The notes under the pieces are model-generated. The model was not told the origin of the DNA. It saw only the letters and a program-made list of their open reading frames with translations, and made no database searches. DNA of 64,000 nucleotides from Frankiaceae bacterium (GTDB taxonomy: Bacteria > Actinomycetota > Actinomycetes > BP-191). This document shows, one piece after another, positions 33,221 through 44,305 of this stretch; the first letter of the stretch is position 1, and the number at the start of each line of letters is the position of its first letter. The stretch lies in assembly GCA_035556555.1 (NCBI GenBank), contig DATMES010000001.1:186001-250000 (forward strand), read 5' to 3'. Both the position numbers and the translations under genes were made by a program.

Positions 33221-33852
33221 CGGGCAGACCTCTCGGGGGGTGTGACGGCGGCGGTGCAGCAGGAGTCGCCGTGGGCGATCGTCGTCAGGCGGCGTACGGG
33301 GGTGCCCAACAGGCGGGCGAAGAAGTCCGTCTCCGCCTCGCAGAGCTGGGGGAACTGCTCGGCCACGTGCTGGACCGGGCAGTGGTGCTGGCAGACCTCG
33401 CCGGCAGCGGCGGTGGCAGCGTAGCCGTCGCGCGAGAGGGCCTGGGCGAGGCGCTCGGGCCGCTCCTCGATGGGCGCCTCGGCGACGTCGGCGTAGCGCG
33501 TCTCCAGCTCGGCGACCCGCGCGGCCGCGAACTGGCGTACGACCGCGTCGCCCCCGGTCTCGGCGAGGAAGCGCAGCGCGGAGGCCGCGAGGTCGTCGTA
33601 GGCGTGCGGGAACGCCTCGCGCCCCGCCTCGGTGATCGTGAACGTCTTCGCGGGCCGTCCGCGACGCCCGGTCAGCGGCGCGTCGGACTCGGCGACGGTG
33701 CCGTCGGCGAGCATGGCGTCGAGGTGGCGGCGTACGGCGGCGGGCGAGAGCCCGAGCGCGGTGCCGAGGTCGGCGGCGGTCGCGCCGCCGGTGCGCAGCA
33801 GCAGCGAGGCGACCCGCTCGCGGGTACGCCCCTCGGTGCCGATGTTTTTCAC
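33217..33852 (-). CDS. sufR: Transcriptional regulator SufR
   Basis: A 211-residue ArsR/MarR-like winged-helix regulator of the suf operon. The DNA-binding part is [34 protein letters not shown] (about 15-48), followed by the wing [26 protein letters not shown]. The C-terminal part carries the probable Fe-S ligands [23 protein letters not shown] (C-x3-C-x12-C, about 151-172) and DSCC. It represses the operon when it holds a cluster, by analogy with mycobacterial SufR. The start GTG 33852 lies inside a palindromic operator. Confidence 0.92.
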   Translation of the reverse strand: MKNIGTEGRTRERVASLLLRTGGATAADLGTALGLSPAAVRRHLDAMLADGTVAESDAPLTGRRGRPAKTFTITEAGREAFPHAYDDLAASALRFLAETGGDAVVRQFAAARVAELETRYADVAEAPIEERPERLAQALSRDGYAATAAAGEVCQHHCPVQHVAEQFPQLCEAETDFFARLLGTPVRRLTTIAHGDSCCTAAVTPPERSAR

Positions 33853-33865
33853 AACATCATTGTGA
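33849..33865. promoter_or_regulatory. Candidate SufR operator overlapping the sufR start codon
   Basis: TCACAA (33849-33854) and TTGTGA (33860-33865) are perfect inverted half-sites with a 5-bp spacer. The palindrome covers the GTG start of sufR. TAAATA just upstream (minus strand, about 33869-33874) is a candidate -10 box. Bound SufR would block transcription of the whole operon from this point. The mycobacterial SufR site I recall is also a short palindrome with 5-bp spacer. Confidence 0.6.
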
Positions 33866-33974
33866 CGTATTTACGAGGGGCGGGCAAACGGGGGCTCCGC
33901 GCGCCGGTTAGCCCGGCTCGGCGACGGCTGGATATCCTTCCGCCGTACCCCACGACCCGCGAGGAAGGCCCGAC

Positions 33975-34480
33975 TTGAGCATGCTCGCCGACCGCCCGCT
34001 CCGCCTGGCCGCCGTGCTGGCCGCCGCCGCGCTCGCGCTCACCGCCTGCGCCGAGACCGAGCGGACCAAGCCCTCCTCGCACGCGACGGCCGTTCCGGTG
34101 CCGACGGTGAAGCTGACCGTCAACCCCGCGCCGACCACCCCGGCCGCGCCGACCGAGTCGGGGACGGCCGCGCCGACCGGCGGCGCGACCGCGTCCGCGA
34201 CCGGCGGCGCCAAGCCCGGCGGCAACGAGGTCCTGGCCACGATCACGAACAAGTTCGAGCCGGGCACGCTGAACGTGAAGAAGGGCACGAAGGTCACCTG
34301 GACCGCCGAGGGCACGCACAGCGTGACCAGCGGCAGCGACGGCAAGGAGGACCCGAAGGGTCCGATGAAGGGCCCCATCAACTTCACGACGTACTCGGTG
34401 ACGTTCAAGGAGGCCGGGACCTTCCCGTACTACTGCATCCCGCACGTGAGCCTCGGCATGGTCGGCGAGGTCGTCGTCAG

Positions 34481-34484
<4 letters not shown>
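33975..34484 (+). CDS. Cupredoxin-domain lipoprotein
   Basis: A secreted lipoprotein of 169 residues. The signal peptide ends with the lipobox LTAC (Cys about residue 25), so it is anchored in the membrane by lipid. A Thr/Pro/Ala-rich linker of about 50 residues leads to a plastocyanin-type domain. The copper ligands are visible as GTHSVTS (His) and YYCIPHVSLGMVG (Cys, His, Met). It is likely a type-1 copper electron carrier. TTG 33975 is preferred as start because GAGGAAGG lies 6 bp upstream; ATG 33981 is the alternative. It is coupled to the downstream ABC ATPase. Confidence 0.85.
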
Positions 34485-35370
<886 letters not shown>

Positions 35371-35374
<4 letters not shown>

Positions 35375-36087
35375 GGCGGATGGTCGCGGCGCAGACCGCG
35401 ATGGAGCTGCGGCTCACGCTGCGGCGCGGCGAGTCGCTGCTGCTGACGCTGGCGATCCCGCTGGGGCTCCTGTCGTTCTTCGGCACGGTGGACGTCGTGG
35501 ACGCGTCCGTGGACTTCCTGGTGCCCGGCATCCTCGCCCTCGCGGTCATGTCCACGGCGATGACGGGGCTGGCGATCGCGACCGGGTTCGAGCGGCAGTA
35601 CGGCGTCCTCAAGCGCCTGGGCGCCTCTCCCCTGCCCCGCTCCGGGCTGCTGCTGGCGAAGACCCTGTCGGTGCTGGCGGTGGAGGCGTTGCAGCTGGTC
35701 CTGATCTGCCTGCTCGGGCTGGTGCTGGGGTGGCGCGGCGGCGCTCTGCGCGCGTGGGTGCTGGCTCTGGTGTTCGTGGGGCTGGGGACGGCGGCGTTCG
35801 CCGGGCTGGGTCTTCTGATGGCCGGGCGGCTGCGCGCCGAGGCGACGCTCGCCGCCGCGAACGGCCTCTACCTCGTCCTCCTGCTCGTCAGCGGCATGGT
35901 CGTGCCGCTGACATCCCTGCCACGGGCGCTCGCGTCGGTCGCGCGGGTGCTGCCGAGCGGGGCGCTGGCGGAGGGGCTGCGGAACGCGTTCGACAACGGC
36001 GGGCCGGTCGTCCGTCCCGCCTTCGTGCTGCTCGTCTGGGCCGTGGTGTCGCTCGCGGCGGCGGCGCGGACGTTCCGCTGGGAGTAG
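35371..36087 (+). CDS. ABC-2 type transporter permease
   Basis: A 238-residue membrane subunit with six hydrophobic helices, for example LLLTLAIPLGLLSFF, VPGILALAVMSTAMTGLAIATGF, LSVLAVEALQLVLICLLGLVLGW, AWVLALVFVGLGTAAFAGLGLLMAGRL, NGLYLVLLLVSGMVVPL and PAFVLLVWAVVSLAAAA. This is the ABC-2 permease layout used for drug, lipid or haem-related export. It overlaps the ATPase gene by GTGA. The substrate is unknown; by position it corresponds to Rv1457c next to ctaA in mycobacteria. Confidence 0.88.
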
Positions 36088-36168
36088 TCGTCCACAGATT
36101 GGCTCTGCTGTCGTTGTGAGCCCTCTGACCCCGCCAGACTTGTCCCTGACGGGAACGGGGGTCCGCGG

Positions 36169-36597
36169 GTGGCGGCACGGATGGCGCGGTGGGCGGGTGC
36201 GGGCCTGGTGCTCGGCCTGCTGCCGCTGCTGCTGGCGTACGGCATCAGGGCGTACTACCTCGAACGCCTCCCGACGCCGCGCGACGTCCTCGGCGGCGGC
36301 GACGGGATGCTCGTCGCGGTGGCGTGGTGCGGCGCGCCGTTGATCGACCTGGCGGAGTCCGAACGAGAGTCGCCGACGCTGCGGGTCTGGTTGGTCACGC
36401 TGTCATGGCTCGCCCTGGCGATCGGCGTCGTGGCGTACGCGTGCCTGACAGCCGATTCGGTCACAGGGCGGGTGCAGACTCGGGGTCAGGCGGAGTTCAT
36501 GACGAGCTCGTCGATGGTGCTGCTCGGCGCGTCGGCGATCACGAGCGCCGGTGCGACCTGGCTGGCCGCACCGAAGGAGAAGGCGGGGACGACGTGA
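36169..36597 (+). CDS. Membrane protein of unknown function
   Basis: A 142-residue protein with three to four hydrophobic segments (AGAGLVLGLLPLLLAYGI, MLVAVAWCGAPLIDLA, VWLVTLSWLALAIGVVAYACL, MVLLGASAITSAGATWLA). No domain is recognised. It starts at GTG 36169, with GGGAACGGGGG upstream as a weak ribosome site. It overlaps the next small gene by GTGA, and both lie between the ABC transporter and the UbiB-type kinase. Confidence 0.6.
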   Translation: MAARMARWAGAGLVLGLLPLLLAYGIRAYYLERLPTPRDVLGGGDGMLVAVAWCGAPLIDLAESERESPTLRVWLVTLSWLALAIGVVAYACLTADSVTGRVQTRGQAEFMTSSSMVLLGASAITSAGATWLAAPKEKAGTT

Positions 36598-36851
36598 CGA
36601 CGACATTCACGTTCTGGGAAGCGCTTCTCTGGTTCACCACGGGCATCGCGGCTGTCGCCGTGCCTGCCTCCCTGATCACGTACCTGACGGTGCGCCGCGA
36701 GGAGAGGAAGCCGCGGCTCCCACCCGTCGACCCGGAGGAGGCACGGCGGATCTCCGCGGAGCTGGCGAGCCTCTCGCGGGCGATCGCGCGGCTGGCCGAC
36801 CCCGAGGAGCCGGCCGCCCAGCAGCAGGAGGAGGTCCGCTCTTCCGCCTAG
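36594..36851 (+). CDS. Small membrane protein of unknown function
   Basis: An 85-residue protein with one transmembrane helix (LLWFTTGIAAVAVPASLITYLTV, about 11-33), a basic RREERKPR stretch on the inside, and a charged C-terminal helix rich in Glu, Arg and Gln (PEEARRISAELASLSRAIARLADPEEPAAQQQEEV). This may form a coiled coil. It is coupled to the preceding membrane-protein gene by GTGA. Its function is unknown. Confidence 0.6.
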   Translation: MTTTFTFWEALLWFTTGIAAVAVPASLITYLTVRREERKPRLPPVDPEEARRISAELASLSRAIARLADPEEPAAQQQEEVRSSA

Positions 36852-36886
36852 GTATCGCACGGCTTACCAACGGGTATGCGTCCGGC

Positions 36887-38563
36887 GTGGGTATCTCGCT
36901 GAAGCCGCAGCACGTCAAGCGCTACAAGGACATCGCCGTGCTGCTCGCCAAGTACGGCAGGTCGGACCTCGTGTCCCAGATCGGGCTCTCCGACCTCGAG
37001 GAGGCGCCCGAGGTCGCGTCGGCGAAGGCCGACGCCGAGCAGCTCGCGACCGACCTCGAACGTCTCGGGCCGACGTTCATCAAGCTCGGCCAGCTGCTCT
37101 CCACACGCGCCGACCTGCTGCCGCCCGCGTACATCACCGCGCTGTCGCGGCTGCAGGACGACGTGGAGCCGTTCGGCTTCGACGAGGTCGAACGCATCGT
37201 CGAGACCGAGCTCGGCGCCCGGATCAGCAGGGCGTTCCAGATCTTCGAGAACGTCCCCCTCGCCTCCGCCAGCCTCGGCCAGGTCCACAAGGCGGTGCTC
37301 CGCAACGGCCGCGCCGTCGCGGTGAAGGTGCAGCGCCCCGGCATCCGCGAACGCGTCCTCGACGACCTCGACGCGCTCCGCGAGATCGCGGAGTTCGCCG
37401 ATGCGCACACGGCGCTGGGCCGCCGGTACGGCATGGCCGCGCTGCTGGAGGAGTTCCGCAAGTCGATGCTGCGCGAGCTCGACTACCAGCAGGAGGCGCG
37501 CAACCTCGAGACGCTGCGCACGAACCTCGCCGAGTACCCGCGCATCCACGTCCCCGCGCCGGTCGCCGACTACACGACCTCGCGCGTGCTCACGATGGAC
37601 TTCATCGGCGGCCGCAAGCTGACGTCGCTCGGCCCGCTCGCGCAGCTCGAGGTCGAGGGCAACGCGCTCGCCGACCAGCTCATCGGCGCGTACCTCAAGC
37701 AGATCCTCGTCGACGGCTTCTTCCACGCCGACCCCCACCCGGGGAACGTCTTCCTCACCGAGACCGGTGACATCGCCCTCATCGACCTCGGCATGGTCGG
37801 GCGCATCCCGGCGCACATCCAGGAGCCGCTGCTCAAGCTGATCCTCGCCATCGGCGACGGCCGCGGGGACGACGCGGCGAAGACGTTGATGGACCTCGCC
37901 GAACGCACCGAGGAGGACCTGGACGAGACGGCGTTCCGGCGCATCGTCGGTGAGCTCGTCGCGGACAACCACGGCGCCGAGCTGGCCGACATCCAGGCAG
38001 GCTCGATCGTTCTCGACCTGTCGCGCGTCGCCGCCGAGAACGGTCTCCGTACGCCTCCCGAGCTGGCCATGCTCGGCCGCGCCCTCATCGCGCTGGACGA
38101 GGTGGGCCGGACCCTCGACCCCGGCTACGACCCGAACGACGCCATCCGCCGCCAGGGCGCGGAGATCCTCCGCCGCCGCGTGACGGGGACGTCGCCGGGC
38201 AGCCTGTTCGCGACCGTGCTGGAGACGAAGGAGTTCGTCGAACGCCTCCCAGGCCGCGTCAACAAGGTCATGGACGCCCTGGCCGAGGGCGAGCTCAAGC
38301 TCCAGGTGAAGGGCATCGACGAACGCGAGATCATCGCGGGAGTCACGAAGCTGGCGAACCGCCTCACGACCGGCCTGGTGATCGCGGCGCTCATCATCGG
38401 CGCGGCCATGATGATGCGCATCGAGACCAAGTCAACCCTGCTCGGCTACCCGGCGCTGGCGATCATCTGCTTCATCATCGCCGCCGGCTTCGGCGTGGTC
38501 CTGCTCGCCAACATCTGGCTGACCGACCACCGCTCCGCCCAGGAACGGCGCAAGCGGCGGTAG
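36887..38563 (+). CDS. ABC1/UbiB-family atypical protein kinase
   Basis: A 558-residue member of the UbiB/ABC1/ADCK family. The N-terminal family motif is FIKLGQLLSTRADLLPPAYITALSRLQDDVEPF (K-x-G-Q). Alanine-rich ATP loop ASASLGQVHKAVLRNG, catalytic lysine in AVKVQRPG, the HADPHPGNVFL loop and IDLGMVGRIP follow. Two C-terminal transmembrane helices (about 500-545) anchor it. UbiB in E. coli supports ubiquinone synthesis; in an actinomycete it more likely supports menaquinone or prenyl-lipid metabolism. Start GTG 36887 (VGISLKPQHVKRYKD). Confidence 0.92.
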   Translation: MGISLKPQHVKRYKDIAVLLAKYGRSDLVSQIGLSDLEEAPEVASAKADAEQLATDLERLGPTFIKLGQLLSTRADLLPPAYITALSRLQDDVEPFGFDEVERIVETELGARISRAFQIFENVPLASASLGQVHKAVLRNGRAVAVKVQRPGIRERVLDDLDALREIAEFADAHTALGRRYGMAALLEEFRKSMLRELDYQQEARNLETLRTNLAEYPRIHVPAPVADYTTSRVLTMDFIGGRKLTSLGPLAQLEVEGNALADQLIGAYLKQILVDGFFHADPHPGNVFLTETGDIALIDLGMVGRIPAHIQEPLLKLILAIGDGRGDDAAKTLMDLAERTEEDLDETAFRRIVGELVADNHGAELADIQAGSIVLDLSRVAAENGLRTPPELAMLGRALIALDEVGRTLDPGYDPNDAIRRQGAEILRRRVTGTSPGSLFATVLETKEFVERLPGRVNKVMDALAEGELKLQVKGIDEREIIAGVTKLANRLTTGLVIAALIIGAAMMMRIETKSTLLGYPALAIICFIIAAGFGVVLLANIWLTDHRSAQERRKRR

Positions 38564-38623
38564 GTCGGGGCCGGAAGAGCGGGGGTGGGGTTGGCGGGAT
38601 TGGGGGCATTCCGCCGACCGGTC

Positions 38624-38644
38624 AAAGCGACGAAGGAGCCCTAG
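38624..38644. repeat. Family C 21-bp motif, second copy
   Basis: Identical over 21 bp to the motif in the loop of the suf terminator (26371-26391). Here it has no 18-bp stem around it; the left flank is GCCGACCGGTC, itself containing the palindrome GACCGGTC. Reading on the minus strand gives CTAGGGCTCC...CGCTTT. Confidence 0.7.
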
Positions 38645-38716
38645 TAGCGCTTGGCGACACGGCCTGATGGTGGCCGAGCGTGACCGGCCGCGTCCCAGGT
38701 GAAGCTTCGCTCTGAT

Positions 38717-38764
38717 CGGGGTGCGATCTGCGCTTTTTCCCCGCACGGCCCGCAACCCGGTTGC
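38717..38764. repeat. Family D 48-bp repeat, copy 1
   Basis: A 48-bp block nearly identical (about 43 matches) to 48922-48969. It starts CGGGGTGCGA, includes TGCGCTTTTT, and ends in the palindrome GCAACC-C-GGTTGC. Both copies sit in convergent intergenic gaps. The T run and the palindrome may make up part of a terminator. Confidence 0.7.
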
Positions 38765-38901
38765 GGAGCCGACCGGAGCACCGTCACCGCACGTGATCAT
38801 GCGCGGCGTTTCGCCAAGCCCTCCTAGGGAGGCGGTATGCCCGCAACCCGGTTGCGTACGTGTCCGGCGGCGTCGCCCCCCTGCCTTGGTCGTGGGGACG
38901 A

Positions 38902-40425
<1,524 letters not shown>

Positions 40426-40466
40426 GAGGTGGAACCTCCAGGAGGGTACGACAACAGGGCGAACCG

Positions 40467-41579
40467 CTACGGAACATACCGATGCGCGAACGCGAGCACC
40501 GAGTACCCCGCCAGTCCTGAACAACACACGACCCAGGTCACGATCCGGGCACTTCGCGGTCGCAGGGCAGCCGCAACCATGATCAGCGGGAAGGCCGCGA
40601 GCGCGTATCTCTCGTACGACGCGAGCCTCGGCGTGCCCAGCGCGACGACGAGCAGGGCCGCGGCGTACGCGGTGTACGACGCCGGCAGCCGCCGCGCCAC
40701 GAGCACGAACAGGCCCGCGGCGAGGGGCACGCCGAGCAGGTGGAGGGCGTCCACGACCTGCCCGTCCCCGCGTACGGCGAGCCAGCCGCGCCCCAGCGCC
40801 TCCCCCGGCCAGACGAGCAAGGCGGAGCGCAGGTCGCCGGCCTGCTGGACGTCGAACGGCAGCATCGGGTCCCCGTGCGCGGCCCAGACCCAGAGGAGGT
40901 ACGCCGCGCCGCCCAGCGGCGCCGCCGCCACCGCCAGGGCCCGCGCGAGCACTTCGCGCCGGGGGGTGAGGCGTAACCCCCGCAGCGCCTCCACGAAGGC
41001 GGGGAGCGCCAGCAGCAGCCCCACCGGCCGCGTCAGCCCGGAGAGGAACGCCAGCCCCGCGGCCACCCCCCACGCCTGCCTGCGCAGCGCGAGGAAGCAC
41101 CAGACGCCGAGCGCGGCGGCGGTCGCCTCCGCGTAGCCGAGCACGAGCACGAACGACGCCGGGTTGACCAGCGCGAGCCACGGCGCCCAGCGGCCGGCCT
41201 GCTCCCCCAGCTCGAGGTGGGCGAGGCGGCCGATGCCGTCGGCGTAGACGAGGGCGGAGACGTTCGCGACGACGAGCACCGCCAGCCCCGCCGCGAACGT
41301 CCCGAACGGCGCCACCAGCCGCCCCGGCAGCGCCACCAGCGGGAAGAACCGCAGCATGTCCGGGTGGGTGTAGCCCTCGGCCGCGATGCGGCGGTACCAG
41401 TCGGAGTCCCACACGAAGAACCCGCCGGCGCCGGCCCGCAGCGGCGCGCGGCCGAAGCCGTGGCGCGCCTGGAGGTACGCCGCCAGCGCCATCAGCGCGA
41501 GCACCGCCGCGCGCGACACCAGCCACGCGCGGAGCGCGTCGCGGCCTGGCCGCCACGCCCACCCCGCGCGCGAGGTCAC
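40467..41579 (-). CDS. PIG-V-like GT-C mannosyltransferase family membrane protein
   Basis: A 370-residue membrane protein with about 8-10 helices. The external first-loop motif WDSDWYRRIAAEGYTHPDMLRFFPLVALPGRLV (about 58-90) is the hallmark of PIG-V-like mannosyltransferases, with the catalytic-type Asp in WDSDWY. Other features are LNPASFVLVLGYAEATAAALG and LTRPVGLLLALPA. It probably transfers a polyprenyl-phosphate-linked sugar on the outer face of the membrane. Start GTG 41579, overlapping the upstream gene by GTGA. Confidence 0.78.
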   Translation of the reverse strand: MTSRAGWAWRPGRDALRAWLVSRAAVLALMALAAYLQARHGFGRAPLRAGAGGFFVWDSDWYRRIAAEGYTHPDMLRFFPLVALPGRLVAPFGTFAAGLAVLVVANVSALVYADGIGRLAHLELGEQAGRWAPWLALVNPASFVLVLGYAEATAAALGVWCFLALRRQAWGVAAGLAFLSGLTRPVGLLLALPAFVEALRGLRLTPRREVLARALAVAAAPLGGAAYLLWVWAAHGDPMLPFDVQQAGDLRSALLVWPGEALGRGWLAVRGDGQVVDALHLLGVPLAAGLFVLVARRLPASYTAYAAALLVVALGTPRLASYERYALAAFPLIMVAAALRPRSARIVTWVVCCSGLAGYSVLAFAHRYVP

Positions 41580-43045
41580 GGCGCGAACCGCACCAGAGCC
41601 GACCGCTCGCCGTACTTCCCGCGCGAACGGACCACCGGGTGCTCGGTGCGCGCGGCGCGGAGGCGTTCGGCGACCTCCTCGCAGTCGTCCTCGAACGTCC
41701 GGTACCCCCCCGCCACCACGAGCCAGACCGACCCGTCGGGGTGGTCGCGCAGGACCGCGTCCACGAACGCCGCCGGGTCGGCCGCCTCGTTGCGCTCGGC
41801 GTAGTCGACCCAGTCCACGAGCCCGGTGAACTCGCCGACCGGGTACGCGAGCTGGTCGGTCAGCTTCGGCAGCAGCCGCGAGACGGCGGGGCCGAGCTGG
41901 TCGGGGCAGTACACGACGACGTCGTTGCCCTGGTAGCCCTCGGTGAGCGCCTCCGCGACGAGACCGGCCTGCGTACGCGGCTTGACGACCATCGGCGCGC
42001 CGACGACGACCCCGAGCACGGCGACGAGGCCGATGACGCCGGTCCGCACGCGGTCGTCCAGCAGCGAGGCCGTGCCGAGGGCGGCCAGCACGAGGAACGG
42101 CACGAGGGCGACGGCGCTGTAGCGGGCGGCGTAGCCGCTCTTGAGCAGCATCCCCGCGAGCACGCCGAGGGCCAGCGTCCCGAACGTCACCGCCGCCAGC
42201 CGCCGACCGAGCGGCCGCCCGCGCAGGTCGACCTCGACGCGCCGCCCGTCGATCCCCGCGCCGAACAGGCCGAGCACGGCGAGGCCGAGCAGCAGCAGGA
42301 AGTTGAACCGCCCGACGGGTCCGCTCCCCGACCACTCGATCATCGCGTCGACGACGGCCGCGAGCGCGGGGCGGGCGGCCCACGGGGTGCCGGTGTTGGC
42401 GAGCTGGTAGAGGAACGACGGCAGCCACGGCAGGAACAGCAGCCCGCCCGCCGCGACCGCTCCCACCGCGCGCCACCGGCGACGCCAGACGAGCCCGATG
42501 CCCACGGCGCCGAGCAGGTAGAACGACCAGTAGTGCGTGAGCATGAGCAGGCCCGTGCAGACCGCGACCGCGACGCCGGACAGCCGCGTCGGGCGGCGCA
42601 AGTAGCGGACCAGCGCCCAGCCGCCGAGCGCGACGAGCAGCTGGACGAGCGCGTACATGCGTGCCTCGGAGCCGTACCGCATCGCGAACGGCGACGTGGC
42701 CGCGAGCAGCGCCGCCACGAGCCCCGCGCGCTCCGACTCGGAGACCTCGCGCGCGAACAGGCCCACCACCGGCACCGTCGCCACCGCGAAGACGCCGGAC
42801 AGCGCGCGCGCCGCCCACGGCGAGTCCCCGAACGCCCCCACCCACTCGTGCAGCAGCAGGTAGTAGAGCGGCGGCGAGCCGTCGTGGCGCAGCGCGTCGG
42901 TGATGTCGCCGTACGGGAGCTGGGCGATGTTGACCGACAGGGCCTCGTCGAGCCAGAGCGGGCCGGTCGCGACGAAGCGCAGGACGAGCGCGGTCAGTGC
43001 GACGACGATCCCGGCCGCCGGCCCCCAGCGGCGGAGCGAGTCCAA
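41576..43045 (-). CDS. GT39/ArnT-like membrane glycosyltransferase
   Basis: A polytopic protein of about 489 residues with roughly 10 helices and a soluble C-terminal domain. The N-terminal loop TGPLWLDEALSVNIAQLPYGDITDALRHDGSPPLYYLLLHEWV has the LDEA.S acidic motif and the SPPLYY region of GT39-type transferases. The C-terminal ~110 residues (NDVVVYCPDQLGPAVSRLLPKL...) lie outside the cell. The start is uncertain: TTG 43045 gives a natural N-terminus just after the ctaF stop, while starts at 43087 or 43096 would overlap ctaF by about 40 bp. No clear ribosome site marks any of them. Confidence 0.75.
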   Translation of the reverse strand: MDSLRRWGPAAGIVVALTALVLRFVATGPLWLDEALSVNIAQLPYGDITDALRHDGSPPLYYLLLHEWVGAFGDSPWAARALSGVFAVATVPVVGLFAREVSESERAGLVAALLAATSPFAMRYGSEARMYALVQLLVALGGWALVRYLRRPTRLSGVAVAVCTGLLMLTHYWSFYLLGAVGIGLVWRRRWRAVGAVAAGGLLFLPWLPSFLYQLANTGTPWAARPALAAVVDAMIEWSGSGPVGRFNFLLLLGLAVLGLFGAGIDGRRVEVDLRGRPLGRRLAAVTFGTLALGVLAGMLLKSGYAARYSAVALVPFLVLAALGTASLLDDRVRTGVIGLVAVLGVVVGAPMVVKPRTQAGLVAEALTEGYQGNDVVVYCPDQLGPAVSRLLPKLTDQLAYPVGEFTGLVDWVDYAERNEAADPAAFVDAVLRDHPDGSVWLVVAGGYRTFEDDCEEVAERLRAARTEHPVVRSRGKYGERSALVRFAP

Positions 43046-43049
43046 GACG

Positions 43050-44294
43050 CTAGTGCGCCAGGGGCGACGGGTGGTTGCCGAGGGCATCGGGGGCACCGTG
43101 GTGCTGGCCGCTGATGCTCTGCCGGTACTCGTGCACGCTCTCGATCCCCCAGCCGACGCAGCAGATCACCAGCGCGACCACGCCCGCGATGAGCATGCCG
43201 GTGTTGAACACCAGGCCGAACACGAGCAGCCCCAGCGCCACCGAGAAGAACGCCGGCCACCACGACGGGCCTGGCAGGTGGAGGTTCTCGAGGTCGACCG
43301 GCGGCTCGGGCAGCTCGGGCTCGAGGGTGACGTAGTCGTCGCCGGCGTACGCCGCGTCCTCCGGCCGCGCCTTGGCGTTCTTGAGGCCGAGGTAGAGGTA
43401 GTAGCAGGCGAGGGAGAACGCCGTGAGCGTCGAGATGCCGCCGACGTTGTCGAACGAGAACCGGCTCGCCGCGAGGAAGCCGACGTCGGCGATGATCCCG
43501 AAGATCGCCAGCGACAGGAACACCCGCGCCGCGACCTGCGTCGTGCCGTCGCGGGGCGCGTCGTGCGCGGTGCCCTCCTTGCCGAACAGGCTCTCCCCGC
43601 CCATCGTCCGCCAGTGGTCCTCGTCCGTACGGACCCGGGCACCGAGGCCGCTCGGCCAGGCGGTGTGCTCGGTGGTGGCGGCGAGCGCGGTGGCCTCGCG
43701 GGCGATCGCGACGTCGTCGGCGTGCAGCATGCCGAACCCGCCGTCGTTGCCGACGAGGACGACCTGCGCGCGGCCGCGGCCGACGTGCTGGACGACCGAG
43801 TCGGCGCCGCCGTGCAGACGGCGGAACGCCAGCACCTGCTGCGCCAGCTCGATCGCCGCCGTGGACGGCAGGTACCCCTCGTGCTTGGCGTGCGCGATCT
43901 CGCGGCGGTAGTCGCGGACGCTCTCCAGGCCCCAGCCGATCGTCGTGAGGACGATGAGGACCACGCCCGCGATGAGCACGCGCTTGTCGAGCGCGAGACC
44001 CATCATCAGGACGAACGCCGCGACGCCGTACGCCGCGGGCCACCACGACGGGCCGGGGAGGTGGATCTCCTCGTCCTCGTGCGTGTCGGCTCCGGGGAGA
44101 GTCAGCCCGTCGAGCTCGATCGCGCCCTGCGGGGCCATGAACTTCGCGAGGTACATGCACGCGACGAAGAACATGAACAGCGTCGTGGTCCCGCCGGCGT
44201 TGTCGAACGAGAACCGGCTCGCGGCGGCGTAGCCGAACGTCACGACGACGCCGAACAGGCCGAGCCAGAAGAAGACGCGCGACGCGGTTCTCAT
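43050..44294 (-). CDS. ctaF: Cytochrome c oxidase subunit IV, tandem-duplicated
   Basis: A 414-residue protein in place of the usual ~140-residue actinobacterial CtaF. Residues 1-135 and 253-395 are two copies of the subunit. Both contain ASRFSFDN, HLPGPSWWPA (78-87 and 339-348), a VLIAGVV/MLIAGVV helix and GWG(L/I)ESV..YR. Between them lies an extra soluble segment (about 140-250), with VVLVGNDGGFGMLHADDVAIAREATALAATTEH. The protein is expected to have eight helices. It follows ctaE, from which a family A repeat separates it. Start ATG 44294. Confidence 0.85.
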   Translation of the reverse strand: MRTASRVFFWLGLFGVVVTFGYAAASRFSFDNAGGTTTLFMFFVACMYLAKFMAPQGAIELDGLTLPGADTHEDEEIHLPGPSWWPAAYGVAAFVLMMGLALDKRVLIAGVVLIVLTTIGWGLESVRDYRREIAHAKHEGYLPSTAAIELAQQVLAFRRLHGGADSVVQHVGRGRAQVVLVGNDGGFGMLHADDVAIAREATALAATTEHTAWPSGLGARVRTDEDHWRTMGGESLFGKEGTAHDAPRDGTTQVAARVFLSLAIFGIIADVGFLAASRFSFDNVGGISTLTAFSLACYYLYLGLKNAKARPEDAAYAGDDYVTLEPELPEPPVDLENLHLPGPSWWPAFFSVALGLLVFGLVFNTGMLIAGVVALVICCVGWGIESVHEYRQSISGQHHGAPDALGNHPSPLAH

Positions 44295-44305
44295 GCCCGG
44301 CGTGT

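Larger units (their letters stand above)
38564..38901. other. Gene-free convergent region carrying three short repeats
   Basis: A 338-bp gap between the converging UbiB-type and FAD-enzyme genes has no supported gene. It holds the 21-bp family C motif (38624-38644), the 48-bp family D block (38717-38764), and a second GCAACC-C-GGTTGC palindrome (38843-38855) without its flanks. The gap has the length and position of a double transcription terminator. Confidence 0.6.

Noticed and set aside
29285-33424. A 1379-codon open frame on the plus strand, antisense to the sufB-sufD-sufC region
   Set aside because: It is the mirror of GC-rich codon use in the real suf genes. It has low-complexity Arg, Val, Asp and Glu composition, no domains, and lies opposite well-identified proteins.
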